Part shown: in pieces, positions 27,065 to 36,036 of the stretch
How positions within the stretch are numbered: the first letter of the stretch is position 1
Layout of the letters: the number at the start of each line of letters is the position of its first letter
NCBI RefSeq assembly: GCF_001580535.1
Contig: NZ_LHZA01000152.1
Coordinates: 21,745 to 85,744, forward strand
From: Acetobacter cerevisiae
Lineage (GTDB): Bacteria > Pseudomonadota > Alphaproteobacteria > Acetobacterales > Acetobacteraceae
DNA length: 64,000 bases
Reading direction: 5' to 3'
Notes under the pieces: generated by a model
What the model saw: only the letters and a program-made list of their open reading frames with translations
Database searches by the model: none
Told to the model about the DNA's origin: nothing
Made by a program: the position numbers and the translations under genes

Positions 27065-28093
27065 ATGTCAGGAAAAATGAAAGCGGCAGTGGTGCGCGAA
27101 TTCGGCAAACCTCTGAGCATTGAAGAACTGGATATTCCTGATATCCGTCCGAACGAAATTCTGGTCAAAATGATTGCCTGCGGTGTCTGCCATACAGACC
27201 TGCATGCCGCTGATGGGGACTGGCCGAAAAAACCGACCCTTCCGTTTATTCCCGGCCATGAAGGCGTTGGCACTGTTGTAAAAACAGGCAGTGCTGTCAC
27301 GCATGTGAAGGTAGGGGATGAAGTGGGTGTGCCCTGGCTGTATTCCGCCTGCGGCCATTGTGAACACTGCCTTGGCGGCTGGGAAACTCTGTGCGCCAAA
27401 CAGGAAGATACCGGCTATTCCGTCAATGGGTGTTTTGCAGAATATGTGGTGGCAGACCCCAACTACGTCGCCCTCCTCCCCAAAAGCATAGACCCTGTGC
27501 AGGTCGCCCCCGTGCTGTGCGCCGGCCTGACGGTCTATAAAGGTCTGAAAATGACCGACACAAAGGCCGGGAACTGGGTGGCCATTTCCGGCGTTGGCGG
27601 ACTGGGACAAATGGCTGTGCAATATGGCGTCGCCATGGGCCTGAATGTGGTGGCTGTTGATATTGACGATGAAAAACTTGCCATCGCCCGGAAACTCGGC
27701 GCGGCTCTGACCGTTAATGCCAGAGAGACAGACCCGGCGGCTTTTATGCAAAAGGAAGTTGGTGGTGTTCATGGCGGCCTGATTACGGCTGTTTCCACCA
27801 AGGCTTTTTCGCAGGCCATGGGGTATGTCCGGGCTGGGGGAACACTTGTTCTGAATGGCCTGCCACCGGGCGATTTTCCTATTTCGATCTTCGATATGGT
27901 GATGAATGGCACCACCATCCGCGGATCCATTGTCGGGACACGCCTTGATATGATTGAGGCTCTGTCCTTCTTTGCCGATGGGAAAGTGAAATCGGTAACG
28001 CAGACAGACCGGCTGGAGAATATAAACTCTATTTTTGAACGCCTCGAGGAAGGTAAGGTGGAAGGCCGGATCGTAATCGACTTTCGGGCCTGA
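27065..28093 (+). CDS. Zinc-dependent alcohol dehydrogenase
   Basis: A 342-residue cytosolic medium-chain alcohol dehydrogenase of the AdhA/AdhP group. The catalytic-zinc site is in CGVCHTDLH with GHEGVG; the structural zinc cysteines are in ACGHCEHCLGGWETLC. The nucleotide fold is ISGVGGLGQMAVQY and the acidic end VDIDD suggests NAD preference. The start MSGKMKAAVV is preceded by AAAGGGACTGAGACA; an upstream in-frame Met is less likely. It is 32 bases upstream of an aldehyde dehydrogenase and probably in the same operon. Together they could oxidise an alcohol to its acid in the cytosol, separate from the periplasmic PQQ system. Confidence 0.94.
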   Translation: MSGKMKAAVVREFGKPLSIEELDIPDIRPNEILVKMIACGVCHTDLHAADGDWPKKPTLPFIPGHEGVGTVVKTGSAVTHVKVGDEVGVPWLYSACGHCEHCLGGWETLCAKQEDTGYSVNGCFAEYVVADPNYVALLPKSIDPVQVAPVLCAGLTVYKGLKMTDTKAGNWVAISGVGGLGQMAVQYGVAMGLNVVAVDIDDEKLAIARKLGAALTVNARETDPAAFMQKEVGGVHGGLITAVSTKAFSQAMGYVRAGGTLVLNGLPPGDFPISIFDMVMNGTTIRGSIVGTRLDMIEALSFFADGKVKSVTQTDRLENINSIFERLEEGKVEGRIVIDFRA

Positions 28094-28125
28094 TACTTCC
28101 GAGGCATTCGGAAAGGCTCACGAAT

Positions 28126-29517
28126 ATGGCTTACAAGACTGTCAATCCGTACACCAACGAGACGATCGCCACTTTTCCTGACCTGAAAGATGCCGAACTG
28201 GATTCTCTGCTGTCACAGGCAGAGAAAACCTATAAAAGCTGGCGTGGAAAACCCTTTGCTGACCGCGCCAGCATCCTGCATAAAGCTGCCAGCCTGCTGC
28301 GCGAGCAAAGCGAAGAGTATGCAAAGCTGCTGACGCTGGAGATGGGCAAACTCAAGCGTGAAGCATTAGGAGAAGTTGCTCTTTCTGCTGATATTCTTGA
28401 TTATTATGCCGACAACGCTGAAAAATTTCTGGCACCACAGAAAGTGCCCGGCGGCAGCGAGCGCGGTGATGACGCCATGCTCATCAGCCAGCCGCTCGGT
28501 ATCCTGCTGGCCATTGAGCCGTGGAACTTCCCCTACTACCAGCTGGCCCGCGTCGCCGGGCCGCATCTGATGGCAGGGAACGTGGTTGTGGTGAAACACG
28601 CCTCCATTGTTCCGCAATGCGCCGCTGCTTTTGAAAAACTCTTCCATGACGCAGGCGCTCCCGCAGGGCTTTACACAAACCTGTTCGCCACACGTCAGCA
28701 GTTGGAAAAGCTGATTGATGACCCACGCATTCAGGGCATCGCCCTGACGGGGAGCGAAGGGGCAGGGGCCACTGTTGCGGCACAGGCTGGCAAGAACCTG
28801 AAAAAAACCACCATGGAACTGGGCGGCAGTGATGCCTTCATTGTTCTGGATGATGCAGATCTTGAAAAGTCCGTTAAATGGGCTGTCTGGGGCCGCATGA
28901 ATAATGGTGGCCAATGCTGTGTGGCGTCCAAGCGCATTATTGTGCAGGAGAGCCTTGCTGACCAGTTTTTCAAACGCTTTAGTGAAGAACTTGCAAAACT
29001 TGCGCCCGGAGATCCGTCTGATGACGCAACCGGCGTACCGCCCATGTCCTCCCAGTCTGCAGCAGATCAGCTGAATCAGCAGGTTGAAGACGCGGTGAAA
29101 AATGGGGCCAAAGCGCACCGGGTCGGCCCGACCCCACCCAACAAGGGCGCCTTTGTTCAGACCACGATCCTGACCAACCTGACGCGCGATAATCCTGCTT
29201 TCCATCAGGAATTTTTTGGACCCGTGGCACTCTTCTTTACCGTTAAGGACGAGCAGGAAGCCATTGAACTGGCCAATGACACACCTTACGGGCTAGGTGG
29301 CTCCGTGTTTACAGAAGATACCAAACGCGGTGTTGAGGTTGCCAAGCAGATTTACACCGGCATGGTCTATATCAACCACCCGACATGGACCCGGCCAGAT
29401 CTGCCCTTTGGCGGCGTCAAACGCTCCGGCTATGGGCGTGAACTCGCCATGCTGGGGATTGAAGAGTTCGTTAACAAGAAGCTCATCAACGTCGTGCCTA
29501 TTGATGCTCCAGCCTGA
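28126..29517 (+). CDS. NAD(P)-dependent succinate-semialdehyde-type dehydrogenase
   Basis: A 463-residue aldehyde dehydrogenase closest in pattern to the Sad/GabD1 short succinate-semialdehyde dehydrogenases, which begin directly with the NPYTNE strand and lack the longer N-terminus of AldA types. The catalytic Glu is in TMELGGSDAF and the nucleophile in GGQCCVASKR. The cofactor loop is IALTGSEGAGATV. It follows the zinc alcohol dehydrogenase by 32 bases and ends before a strong bidirectional terminator. The exact aldehyde is not determined by sequence; paired with an alcohol dehydrogenase it may act on short-chain aldehydes. Confidence 0.9.
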   Translation: MAYKTVNPYTNETIATFPDLKDAELDSLLSQAEKTYKSWRGKPFADRASILHKAASLLREQSEEYAKLLTLEMGKLKREALGEVALSADILDYYADNAEKFLAPQKVPGGSERGDDAMLISQPLGILLAIEPWNFPYYQLARVAGPHLMAGNVVVVKHASIVPQCAAAFEKLFHDAGAPAGLYTNLFATRQQLEKLIDDPRIQGIALTGSEGAGATVAAQAGKNLKKTTMELGGSDAFIVLDDADLEKSVKWAVWGRMNNGGQCCVASKRIIVQESLADQFFKRFSEELAKLAPGDPSDDATGVPPMSSQSAADQLNQQVEDAVKNGAKAHRVGPTPPNKGAFVQTTILTNLTRDNPAFHQEFFGPVALFFTVKDEQEAIELANDTPYGLGGSVFTEDTKRGVEVAKQIYTGMVYINHPTWTRPDLPFGGVKRSGYGRELAMLGIEEFVNKKLINVVPIDAPA

Positions 29518-29540
29518 GCCCGCATTTTTCTAAAGACACA

Positions 29541-29573
29541 AAAGGCGACAGAGTTCTCTCTGTCGCCTTTTTT
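29541..29573. terminator. Bidirectional intrinsic terminator
   Basis: AAAGGCGACAGAG and CTCTGTCGCCTTT form a perfect 13-bp stem with a TTCT loop, followed on the plus strand by further T. It lies between the convergent dehydrogenase and creatininase-family genes. Confidence 0.9.
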
Positions 29574-29619
29574 ATAAGCTCCTTACAGAGCAAAATACTT
29601 TTCTATCCGTAAAAGACTT

Positions 29620-30450
29620 TCAGTCTTCTTTGTTGGAGACCTCTTGCACGTCCTGCTTCACCACATGCTCAACCAGTTTCACGCCTGTTTCCACCAGCTT
29701 TTCTGTCAGGAGCGCACCCGTTTCTACGGAGCAGAGACGCGGGTCTCTGCGTCCAACCCCATTCGATGCTGTGCAATCCCCCTCCAGCGGCACAGAAATC
29801 AGAGCGCCATCCAGATCGAGCGTGCCAAAATCTGAAACATTCAGACCCCATGCTGTTTTATCTGCATGCTTTTGAGGAATACGATCCTCCCGAACCAGAT
29901 CAGGCAGCACATGCATCCCGATGCTTGTCAACGGGTTTGCACCATGGCCGCCGGACTGTGCGGCCTGCTCTGCGCCAACAATCTGGGGCAAGAAACTGGC
30001 AGCAACACGCCACAGATAAAAGCTGGGGACCACAACATTATCCCGCAGCCAGATGCTGCGCGTGACATCATGAATCATGGTGCAGTTTCCACCATGCCCG
30101 TTCAGAATAATAAGTCGGGTAAGACCATGCCGAAGCAGACTGTCCAGCATATCCCGCAAGACAGCCTGCAAAGTACTTTGGGAAAGCGCAATCCCACCCG
30201 GCATGTATCCAAAAAAATCAGCGCCACCAAAAGGCAGAACAGGCGCAACATACACCTCATGCCCGGCAGCAGAGGCCTTTCTGGCGATTTTCTCCGCCAT
30301 GTCATCTGCCAGAAGGTAGTCCCCCATCGGCATATGCGGCCCCTGATCTTCAAAACTGCCGAATGGCAAAAGAATAACAGGGGAGCGCGCTACGGCCTCC
30401 CGCATTTCAGATGCGGTTAAATGCGCCATCTGGAATTTGGTCTGAACCAT
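29620..30450 (-). CDS. Creatininase-family protein, variant metal site
   Basis: A 276-residue cytosolic protein of the creatininase/creatinine amidohydrolase fold. Recognisable are ILLPFGSFEDQGPHMPMGD (family E-x-H-G-P-H; here Glu-Asp-Gln-Gly-Pro-His), LIILNGHGGN, and GGHGANPLTSIG in the place of HAGExETS. So one expected metal His is Gln and the later Glu ligands are replaced. It may use a different metal arrangement or substrate. It starts nine bases after the aehA stop, so both are likely co-transcribed. Family members hydrolyse cyclic or linear amides, e.g. creatinine, mycofactocin precursor or FAPy intermediates. Confidence 0.83.
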   Translation of the reverse strand: MVQTKFQMAHLTASEMREAVARSPVILLPFGSFEDQGPHMPMGDYLLADDMAEKIARKASAAGHEVYVAPVLPFGGADFFGYMPGGIALSQSTLQAVLRDMLDSLLRHGLTRLIILNGHGGNCTMIHDVTRSIWLRDNVVVPSFYLWRVAASFLPQIVGAEQAAQSGGHGANPLTSIGMHVLPDLVREDRIPQKHADKTAWGLNVSDFGTLDLDGALISVPLEGDCTASNGVGRRDPRLCSVETGALLTEKLVETGVKLVEHVVKQDVQEVSNKED

Positions 30451-30459
30451 ACCGGCCTC

Positions 30460-32463
30460 TTACTGTTTCACAACCGGGAGCAGAATGGAGGTCGCCTCCT
30501 TGCCACCATGATGGATACTCTGCGTCGCCACGGTATAATCTACCGGTTTTGCATCAAAAATGTTCGGCACGAACTTCTGCGGATTCCGGTCATAAAGCGG
30601 GAACCAGGACGACTGGATCTGCACCATAATCCGATGCCCTTTTGCAAACACATGGTTCACAGCAGGAAGCGTGAAGTGATAATGCAGCGTTGCATCCGGC
30701 TGGAGTGCTTCCGGTTTGGCAAAGTCCTTGCGGTAACGGCCGCGGAAGACATCCATGGAAACAGGCAGCTCATACCCGCCCATTTTGGGATCATCCGGCG
30801 TCATGGCAGGCTGTACGTCAATCAGCTTCACCACCCAGTCTGAATCCGTGCCACTTGTCGCGGCAAACAGGTCCGCTACCGGCACACCGCTCACCCGCAC
30901 AGGTTCGTCCAGCACCTCCGTTTCATAGGTCACCACATCCGGGCGGGATTCTGCTTCCCGCTGGTCCTGCACCAGCCAGGGCTTCCACCGGCTGCTCTGC
31001 GCAAAGGCAAAGGGACGCGAGATAAACGGAACCGGATGCGCCGGGTCAGACACATAGCTGTCCGCCCCATCTGCTGCCGGGTGTGTAAAGCTCAGCCCGT
31101 GCCCGTCTGCCAGATAAAGCGGGGTCAGACCGCCGGTGCAGTTGCTTTCACACACAGACGGCCAGGAACGGTAATAATCCCATTTCTGGTCCCCTGTATT
31201 GTAGATGATGGCGTCAGGCAGATGCACAGACGCGCTGCCCGGTTTCAGATATTCATCAAAGAAGGGCCGGAAGACATCCCGCCGATACTGGTGGGCTGTA
31301 TCCCCTTCAAATTCCAGCGGGCCAAGTGTGGAGCCGTTATAGTTCACCCCACTATGCCGCCATGGGCCCATCACCAGCGTATTGGGCGCTTTAACATCCG
31401 CATCCTTCAGCGCCTGCCAGGCATGAATGGCCCCCCACATATCTTCCTGATCCCACAAGCCCTGTTCCCACAGCATCGGAACTGTCGGCTTGCGCTGAGC
31501 CAGAATTTTATCCAGCGCCTGCCCCTGCCAGAACGCATCATACGCCGGGTGTGCGTGCATACGCTGCCAGAATGGATACTGGTCCAGACCGGCCTGTGTC
31601 GCAAAACTCCCGGCAGATCCGGCTTTCAGAAAATTGGTGTAGTCATCAGCATCTCTGCGGGGAATATCATTCCCTCCGCCGCGCGCTGTCATCTGGCTGA
31701 CAAAATAGTCAAACGCCCCCTGACGAAACGCGCCATAATGGAACCAGTCATCTCCCATCCAGCCATCCACCATCGGGCTTTCCGGTGCGGCGACTTTCAG
31801 GGCAGGGTGCGGATCCAGCAACGCCATGACAACAGTAAAGCCCTCATAGGACGAACCTGTCATACCCACACGGCCATTGGACTCCGGCACATTATGCACC
31901 AGCCAGTCCACCGTATCCCACGCGTCGGTGGTTTCATCCGTTTTGGTGGGGTTCAGCGGGCCGTGCGGGGGTCGCGTCATCACATAATCGCCCTGAGAGC
32001 CATATTTCCCGCGAATATCCTGAAACACGCGGATATAGCCGCCCTCTACAAACACATCATCCCCCTGCGGCAGAACCTCCCGCATGGTCAGGGCATTGGG
32101 CACACGGTTAGCCCGGCCTTTGGCGTTATAGGGGGTACGTGTCAAAAGAATTGGAGCATTACGGGCGTTTTTCGGAATAACAATAACCGTATAAAGCTTC
32201 ACGCCGTCCCGCATGGGGACCATAACCTCGCGCTTGATGTAATCACGCTGCTGGTCTGTTGGCATATGCACACTGGCCGGAATATCGCTACCGGTTTGCA
32301 CGCTTAGCGGATCATGCGCCTGAGCAGCATCCGCTGCCGGAGCTGCGGCCTGCGCGACCGGAAGGGTTGCCGCCAGCAACACCCCGGACAGAGCAACGCT
32401 CGCCCACAGGCTCTTTTTTTGCAAAACGGATTTCTGTTTTGAAAGGGTAATCTGTCCCACCAT
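30460..32463 (-). CDS. aehA: Alpha-amino acid ester hydrolase (beta-lactam acylase), secreted
   Basis: A 667-residue exported serine hydrolase of the CocE/NonD family. A Sec signal of about 40 residues ends in VAQAA. The nucleophile is Ser205 in GSSYEG; Asp338 (LWDQED) and His370 (PWRHSG) complete the triad. These positions are the same as published for the Acetobacter turbidans enzyme. The acidic cluster that binds the free alpha-amino group is visible as Asp239 (GDDW) and Glu340-Asp341. The C-terminal half is the jelly-roll domain. The enzyme hydrolyses alpha-amino acid esters and amides and can acylate beta-lactam nuclei. Its natural substrate is unknown. The creatininase-family gene follows by nine bases. 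Confidence 0.95.
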   Translation of the reverse strand: MVGQITLSKQKSVLQKKSLWASVALSGVLLAATLPVAQAAAPAADAAQAHDPLSVQTGSDIPASVHMPTDQQRDYIKREVMVPMRDGVKLYTVIVIPKNARNAPILLTRTPYNAKGRANRVPNALTMREVLPQGDDVFVEGGYIRVFQDIRGKYGSQGDYVMTRPPHGPLNPTKTDETTDAWDTVDWLVHNVPESNGRVGMTGSSYEGFTVVMALLDPHPALKVAAPESPMVDGWMGDDWFHYGAFRQGAFDYFVSQMTARGGGNDIPRRDADDYTNFLKAGSAGSFATQAGLDQYPFWQRMHAHPAYDAFWQGQALDKILAQRKPTVPMLWEQGLWDQEDMWGAIHAWQALKDADVKAPNTLVMGPWRHSGVNYNGSTLGPLEFEGDTAHQYRRDVFRPFFDEYLKPGSASVHLPDAIIYNTGDQKWDYYRSWPSVCESNCTGGLTPLYLADGHGLSFTHPAADGADSYVSDPAHPVPFISRPFAFAQSSRWKPWLVQDQREAESRPDVVTYETEVLDEPVRVSGVPVADLFAATSGTDSDWVVKLIDVQPAMTPDDPKMGGYELPVSMDVFRGRYRKDFAKPEALQPDATLHYHFTLPAVNHVFAKGHRIMVQIQSSWFPLYDRNPQKFVPNIFDAKPVDYTVATQSIHHGGKEATSILLPVVKQ

Positions 32464-32682
32464 GATCCTGCACTTCTGTCTGGTTTTTGCTTTTTAAGCT
32501 GGTGCTCAGACGATGCGTTGGATCAGGCGGTTCGTCCACCCTGTTTTTCGTAGAAAACGATTCTCAGGCGATACAGTCCGGGCGGCACGAACCGTGTGAA
32601 AATCACCGGGGGAAAGACAGCGCTTTCCCGGCGCCTCTGGCTTCGCTCCCTACCACCGAAGCCCTCTTGAAACGCGATGCAC

Positions 32683-33870
32683 TCAGGCCGGGCAGGCTAC
32701 CGGCGCAACCTGTGCAAAAGCCCAGTCCAGCCAGGGCAGAAGCGCGCTGACGTCGGAGGCTTCCACCGTCGCGCCACCCCAGATCCGCAGACCCGGCGGG
32801 GCATCACGATAGCTGGCAATGTCAAACGCCACGCCTTCCTTATCCAGCAGAGCGACCATCTGTTTGACAGTCTTCATCTGCTCGGAGCGCTCCAGTGCCA
32901 AAAACCACGGGGCCACAATGCGCAGGCAGATCGCGGTGGAGGAACGCTCTGCCTCGTTACGAGCCAGAAATTCCACCCAGTCCGTTTTGGCTTCCCAAGC
33001 CGTCACTGCTGCCAGATTGGCCTGACTGCGCGCCTTCAACCCGCCAAGACCACCAACGGACTCAGCCCATTTCAGGCTATCCAGCGCATCTTCCACACAC
33101 AGCATGGAGGGCGTGTTGATGGTGTCACCCCGGAAGATGCCTTCAATCAGCTTGCCTTTGCCCATCAGACGGAAAATCTTGGGCAGGGGCCGCGGCGCTT
33201 CAAAACTTTCCAGCCGCTCCACAGCACGAGGGGAAAGCGCGAGCATGCCGTGCGCAGCCTCACCTCCCAGCGCTTTCTGCCAGGACCATGTGACCACATC
33301 CAGTCGGTCCCACGGCAAGTCCATCGCAAAGGCGGCGGACGTCGCATCGCAAATGACCAGCCCCTCATGCTTCGCCGGAATGGCGTTAGCAGACGGCAGG
33401 CGCACACCGGACGTGGTGCCGTTCCACGCCAGAACCACATCATGCGTCCAGTCCACCTGAGCAAGATCAGGCAGTTGACCGTAATCGGCTTTCAGAACGC
33501 GTGCATGGTCCAGCTTGAGCTGAGAGACAATGTCCTGCGCCCAGAGCGAGGAGAAACTTTCAAACGCCAGCACATCCACAGGCCGGGCCCCCAGCAGGGA
33601 CCACAGAGCCATTTCCACAGCGCCGGTATCAGACGCCGGGACAATCCCTACACGCCAGCCTTCAGGAATACCCAGAATGGCTGCGGAGCGGTCAATCACC
33701 TCCGCCAGTCGGGCCCGACCTTCCGCAGAGCGGTGGGAACGGCCCGTCAGCGCATTGCTCAGCGCAGAAACATCCCACCCCGGGCGCTTGGCGCAGGGGC
33801 CGGAGGAAAAACACGGATTGGCAGGACGGCAAGCCGGACGGGAGGAATTTTCGGAATGTGTGGAGGTCAT
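32683..33870 (-). CDS. serC: Phosphoserine aminotransferase (alphaproteobacterial type)
   Basis: A PLP enzyme converting 3-phosphohydroxypyruvate and glutamate to phosphoserine in serine synthesis. The start [10 protein letters not shown] at 33870 (395 aa) has AGGG upstream. A longer frame to 34035 would run through the tRNA-Leu gene and is rejected. Visible are [15 protein letters not shown], the GRSHRS segment, [15 protein letters not shown], and the PLP lysine in [15 protein letters not shown]. This long form, with the [11 protein letters not shown] opening, is characteristic of Alphaproteobacteria. serA or serB are not adjacent. Confidence 0.94.
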   Translation of the reverse strand: MTSTHSENSSRPACRPANPCFSSGPCAKRPGWDVSALSNALTGRSHRSAEGRARLAEVIDRSAAILGIPEGWRVGIVPASDTGAVEMALWSLLGARPVDVLAFESFSSLWAQDIVSQLKLDHARVLKADYGQLPDLAQVDWTHDVVLAWNGTTSGVRLPSANAIPAKHEGLVICDATSAAFAMDLPWDRLDVVTWSWQKALGGEAAHGMLALSPRAVERLESFEAPRPLPKIFRLMGKGKLIEGIFRGDTINTPSMLCVEDALDSLKWAESVGGLGGLKARSQANLAAVTAWEAKTDWVEFLARNEAERSSTAICLRIVAPWFLALERSEQMKTVKQMVALLDKEGVAFDIASYRDAPPGLRIWGGATVEASDVSALLPWLDWAFAQVAPVACPA

Positions 33871-33905
33871 CACCCTGTCCGGTTTCAAGGAAGTGAGACA
33901 AATTG

Positions 33906-33990
33906 TGGTGCGAGAGAGGGGACTCGAACCCCTATGCCTTGCGGCGGTCGATTTTGAGCCGACTACGTCTACCGATTCCGTCACTCTCGC
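33906..33990 (-). tRNA. tRNA-Leu (anticodon CAA)
   Basis: Minus-strand cloverleaf of 85 nt with encoded CCA. The acceptor GCGAGAG pairs with CTCTCGC. The anticodon loop CTCAAAA gives CAA for UUG codons. The long variable arm of a class II tRNA and the GGTTCGAGTCC T-arm are present. Confidence 0.96.
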
Positions 33991-34041
33991 GGCAGGGCCC
34001 TCACTACCAGCAAAAAGGCTGGCAGAAAAGGCCACTCAGGA

Positions 34042-34389
34042 TTAGCGGCAGACGCGGGCAGACCCATCTGCAGCAATATAGGTGCCCGTCTGGGTATTAA
34101 AGCAGGCATTCTGCACACAACTGTTCCCGCTGGTGAGCGGCTGCGGATAGTTCTGCGTCGCCATGGCCTGACTTTCCCGCGCGGCTGTGCCGCACAGCGG
34201 CGTGTTGGCCGGGGCGGAGGGATCGTTCGTCAGATGGCTTTCATCCACAGGGTTCCCCTGCTGGATGGCCATGTTTGGCGGGAAGGTCTGTAACGGCACC
34301 TTCTGCTGTGCGGCGGGCTGGGCAGCACAGCCCGCAAGAAGCCCCAGAGCAAGGCAATAACCCAGCGGGCGAAGAAAACGCGTAGACAT
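34042..34389 (-). CDS. Small lipoprotein of unknown function
   Basis: A 115-residue predicted lipoprotein: signal RFLRPLGYCLALGLLAGC with lipobox LAGC, followed by a Gln/Pro-rich linker and a C-terminal part with four cysteines (LCGTA, NSCVQNACF, ARVCR) that could form two disulfides after export. The ATG has AGGGGA eight bases upstream. I do not recognise a domain. It sits between xseA and the tRNA-Leu gene. Confidence 0.7.
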   Translation of the reverse strand: MSTRFLRPLGYCLALGLLAGCAAQPAAQQKVPLQTFPPNMAIQQGNPVDESHLTNDPSAPANTPLCGTAARESQAMATQNYPQPLTSGNSCVQNACFNTQTGTYIAADGSARVCR

Positions 34390-34509
34390 GCGGACAGTCC
34401 CCTAAAAGCAGGTTGGGCCTCACAGCCCCCGTTTCTCTGTGTGCATTCTGCACTGCCTGACACCATAGACAGGATCAGAATTCAACCTCAACCGGGCTTC
34501 TATAGCCCC

Positions 34510-35970
34510 TTACAGTTCCAAAGTCGTCTGCTCAGCTTTTGCTGGCTTTTTACGGGCAATCACGGCGTCACGCTGGCCATCACCAAAGGTCAGCACAACA
34601 TCTTCCCCCACCTTCAGCTTGCGCGCAGAGGTTACAGGCTGGCCACCGACCGTCACCAATGCATAGCCCCGCGCCAGCACCGCCTGTGGAGACACTGCTT
34701 CCAGTTGCCCACCAACACCCACCAGTGCTGCGCGCCGTTCCCGCACCAGCGCCGCCAGCGGAGCCGGAGAAATCCGCAACCGCCCCAGCCGGGCTTCCCG
34801 CGTTTGCAAACCATGCCGCAGACCTGTCTGCAACGCACTCCCCAGTAAGGCCATACGGGTACGGCGGCCCGAGAGCAGCGTTTCCACTGCGGGCATATGC
34901 CGCTCCACCGCCACCAGTGCCACGCGTCGCCCCTGCACAAAGCCGGGCAGGGCGACGTCCAGCCTGCGGCCCCGGTCATCCAGCATCATCCGCGCCGTGC
35001 CCAGCAGGCCGGGCAGATCGGGCAGGGCCGCCGCAGCCCGGTCCAGCCGCAGCCGGGCCGTCTGCAATAGGCGGGACAGCGCCCCAAGCGCGCGTGCCCC
35101 CCGATGCTCAAGCTCCGCCAGCATTTCCGTACGGACCGGCACGGCCAGTTCTGCCGCGGCAGTCGGTGTCGGCGCACGCCGGTCCGAGGCAAAATCAATC
35201 AGGGTGGTATCGGTCTCATGCCCCACGGCGGAAATCAGCGGGATGCTGGACGCAGCAGCGGCACGCACCACGGCTTCATCATTAAACGCCATCAGGTCTT
35301 CCAGAGACCCGCCACCACGCGCCACAATCAGCACATCCGGGCGCGGCACGTTGCCGCTGCCATCCAGCGCAGAAAACCCGTTAATAGCCGCCGTAATCTG
35401 CGCGGCAGCGCCTTCCCCCTGCACAGCCACAGGCCACACCAGCACCGGGCGCGGGAAGCGACGCAGAAGGGTCGTGCAAATATCATGGAGCACCGCGCCC
35501 TGCGCCGAGGTCACCACCCCGATCACACGCGGCAGCAGGGGCAGGCGGCGTTTGCGCTCAGCGTCAAACAGGCCTTCTTCCGCCAGTTTCAGCCGCAGGC
35601 GTTCAATGCGGGCCAGCAGGGCACCTTCCCCCGCATACTCCATCCGCTCCACCACAAGCTGATAGCTTGAGCGTTCGCCGTAAGCGGAGATCTTGCCGGT
35701 TGCGATGATTTCCAGCCCGTTTTCCGGCACCAGCCCAAGGCGAGAGACCGAGCCGCGCCACACGACGCCGGAAATTTTGCCGCGCTCATCTTTGAGGGAA
35801 AAATAGAGGTGGCCGGAGGGGTAGCGCTTGAATTCGGTAATCTCACCGCGCACCCGCACACGGCCAAACGTGCCCTCAAGCGTGCGCCTGATAGCCCCGG
35901 AAATTTCGGAGACACTATATTCCGGCACATTCCCACCGGGAGGTGCCCCTGCTGCAAGCCCTTCGATCAT
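34510..35970 (-). CDS. xseA: Exodeoxyribonuclease VII large subunit
   Basis: A 486-residue catalytic subunit of ExoVII, which degrades single-stranded DNA. The N-terminal OB fold (EYSVSEISGAIRRTLEGTFGRVRVRGE split around residue 17-43) is followed by the core with GVVTSAQGAVLHDI, RGGGSLEDLMAFNDE and the SAVGHETDTTLIDFASDRRAPTPTAAAE signature. A coiled-coil region and the final LARGYALV strand complete the family pattern. The small subunit xseB is not adjacent. Divergent from purD with a 66-base spacer. Confidence 0.96.
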   Translation of the reverse strand: MIEGLAAGAPPGGNVPEYSVSEISGAIRRTLEGTFGRVRVRGEITEFKRYPSGHLYFSLKDERGKISGVVWRGSVSRLGLVPENGLEIIATGKISAYGERSSYQLVVERMEYAGEGALLARIERLRLKLAEEGLFDAERKRRLPLLPRVIGVVTSAQGAVLHDICTTLLRRFPRPVLVWPVAVQGEGAAAQITAAINGFSALDGSGNVPRPDVLIVARGGGSLEDLMAFNDEAVVRAAAASSIPLISAVGHETDTTLIDFASDRRAPTPTAAAELAVPVRTEMLAELEHRGARALGALSRLLQTARLRLDRAAAALPDLPGLLGTARMMLDDRGRRLDVALPGFVQGRRVALVAVERHMPAVETLLSGRRTRMALLGSALQTGLRHGLQTREARLGRLRISPAPLAALVRERRAALVGVGGQLEAVSPQAVLARGYALVTVGGQPVTSARKLKVGEDVVLTFGDGQRDAVIARKKPAKAEQTTLEL

Positions 35971-36036
35971 TTGCCCAACCTATGCTACAGACGCTCGCCC
36001 TGAAAGAGCAGAGCTGACAGAGTGAGAGAGAAAAAT

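Noticed and set aside
33530..34045. Plus-strand ORF containing VRERGLEPL
   Set aside because: It reads the antisense of tRNA-Leu and serC. This type of peptide is a known artefact of translated tRNA complements.
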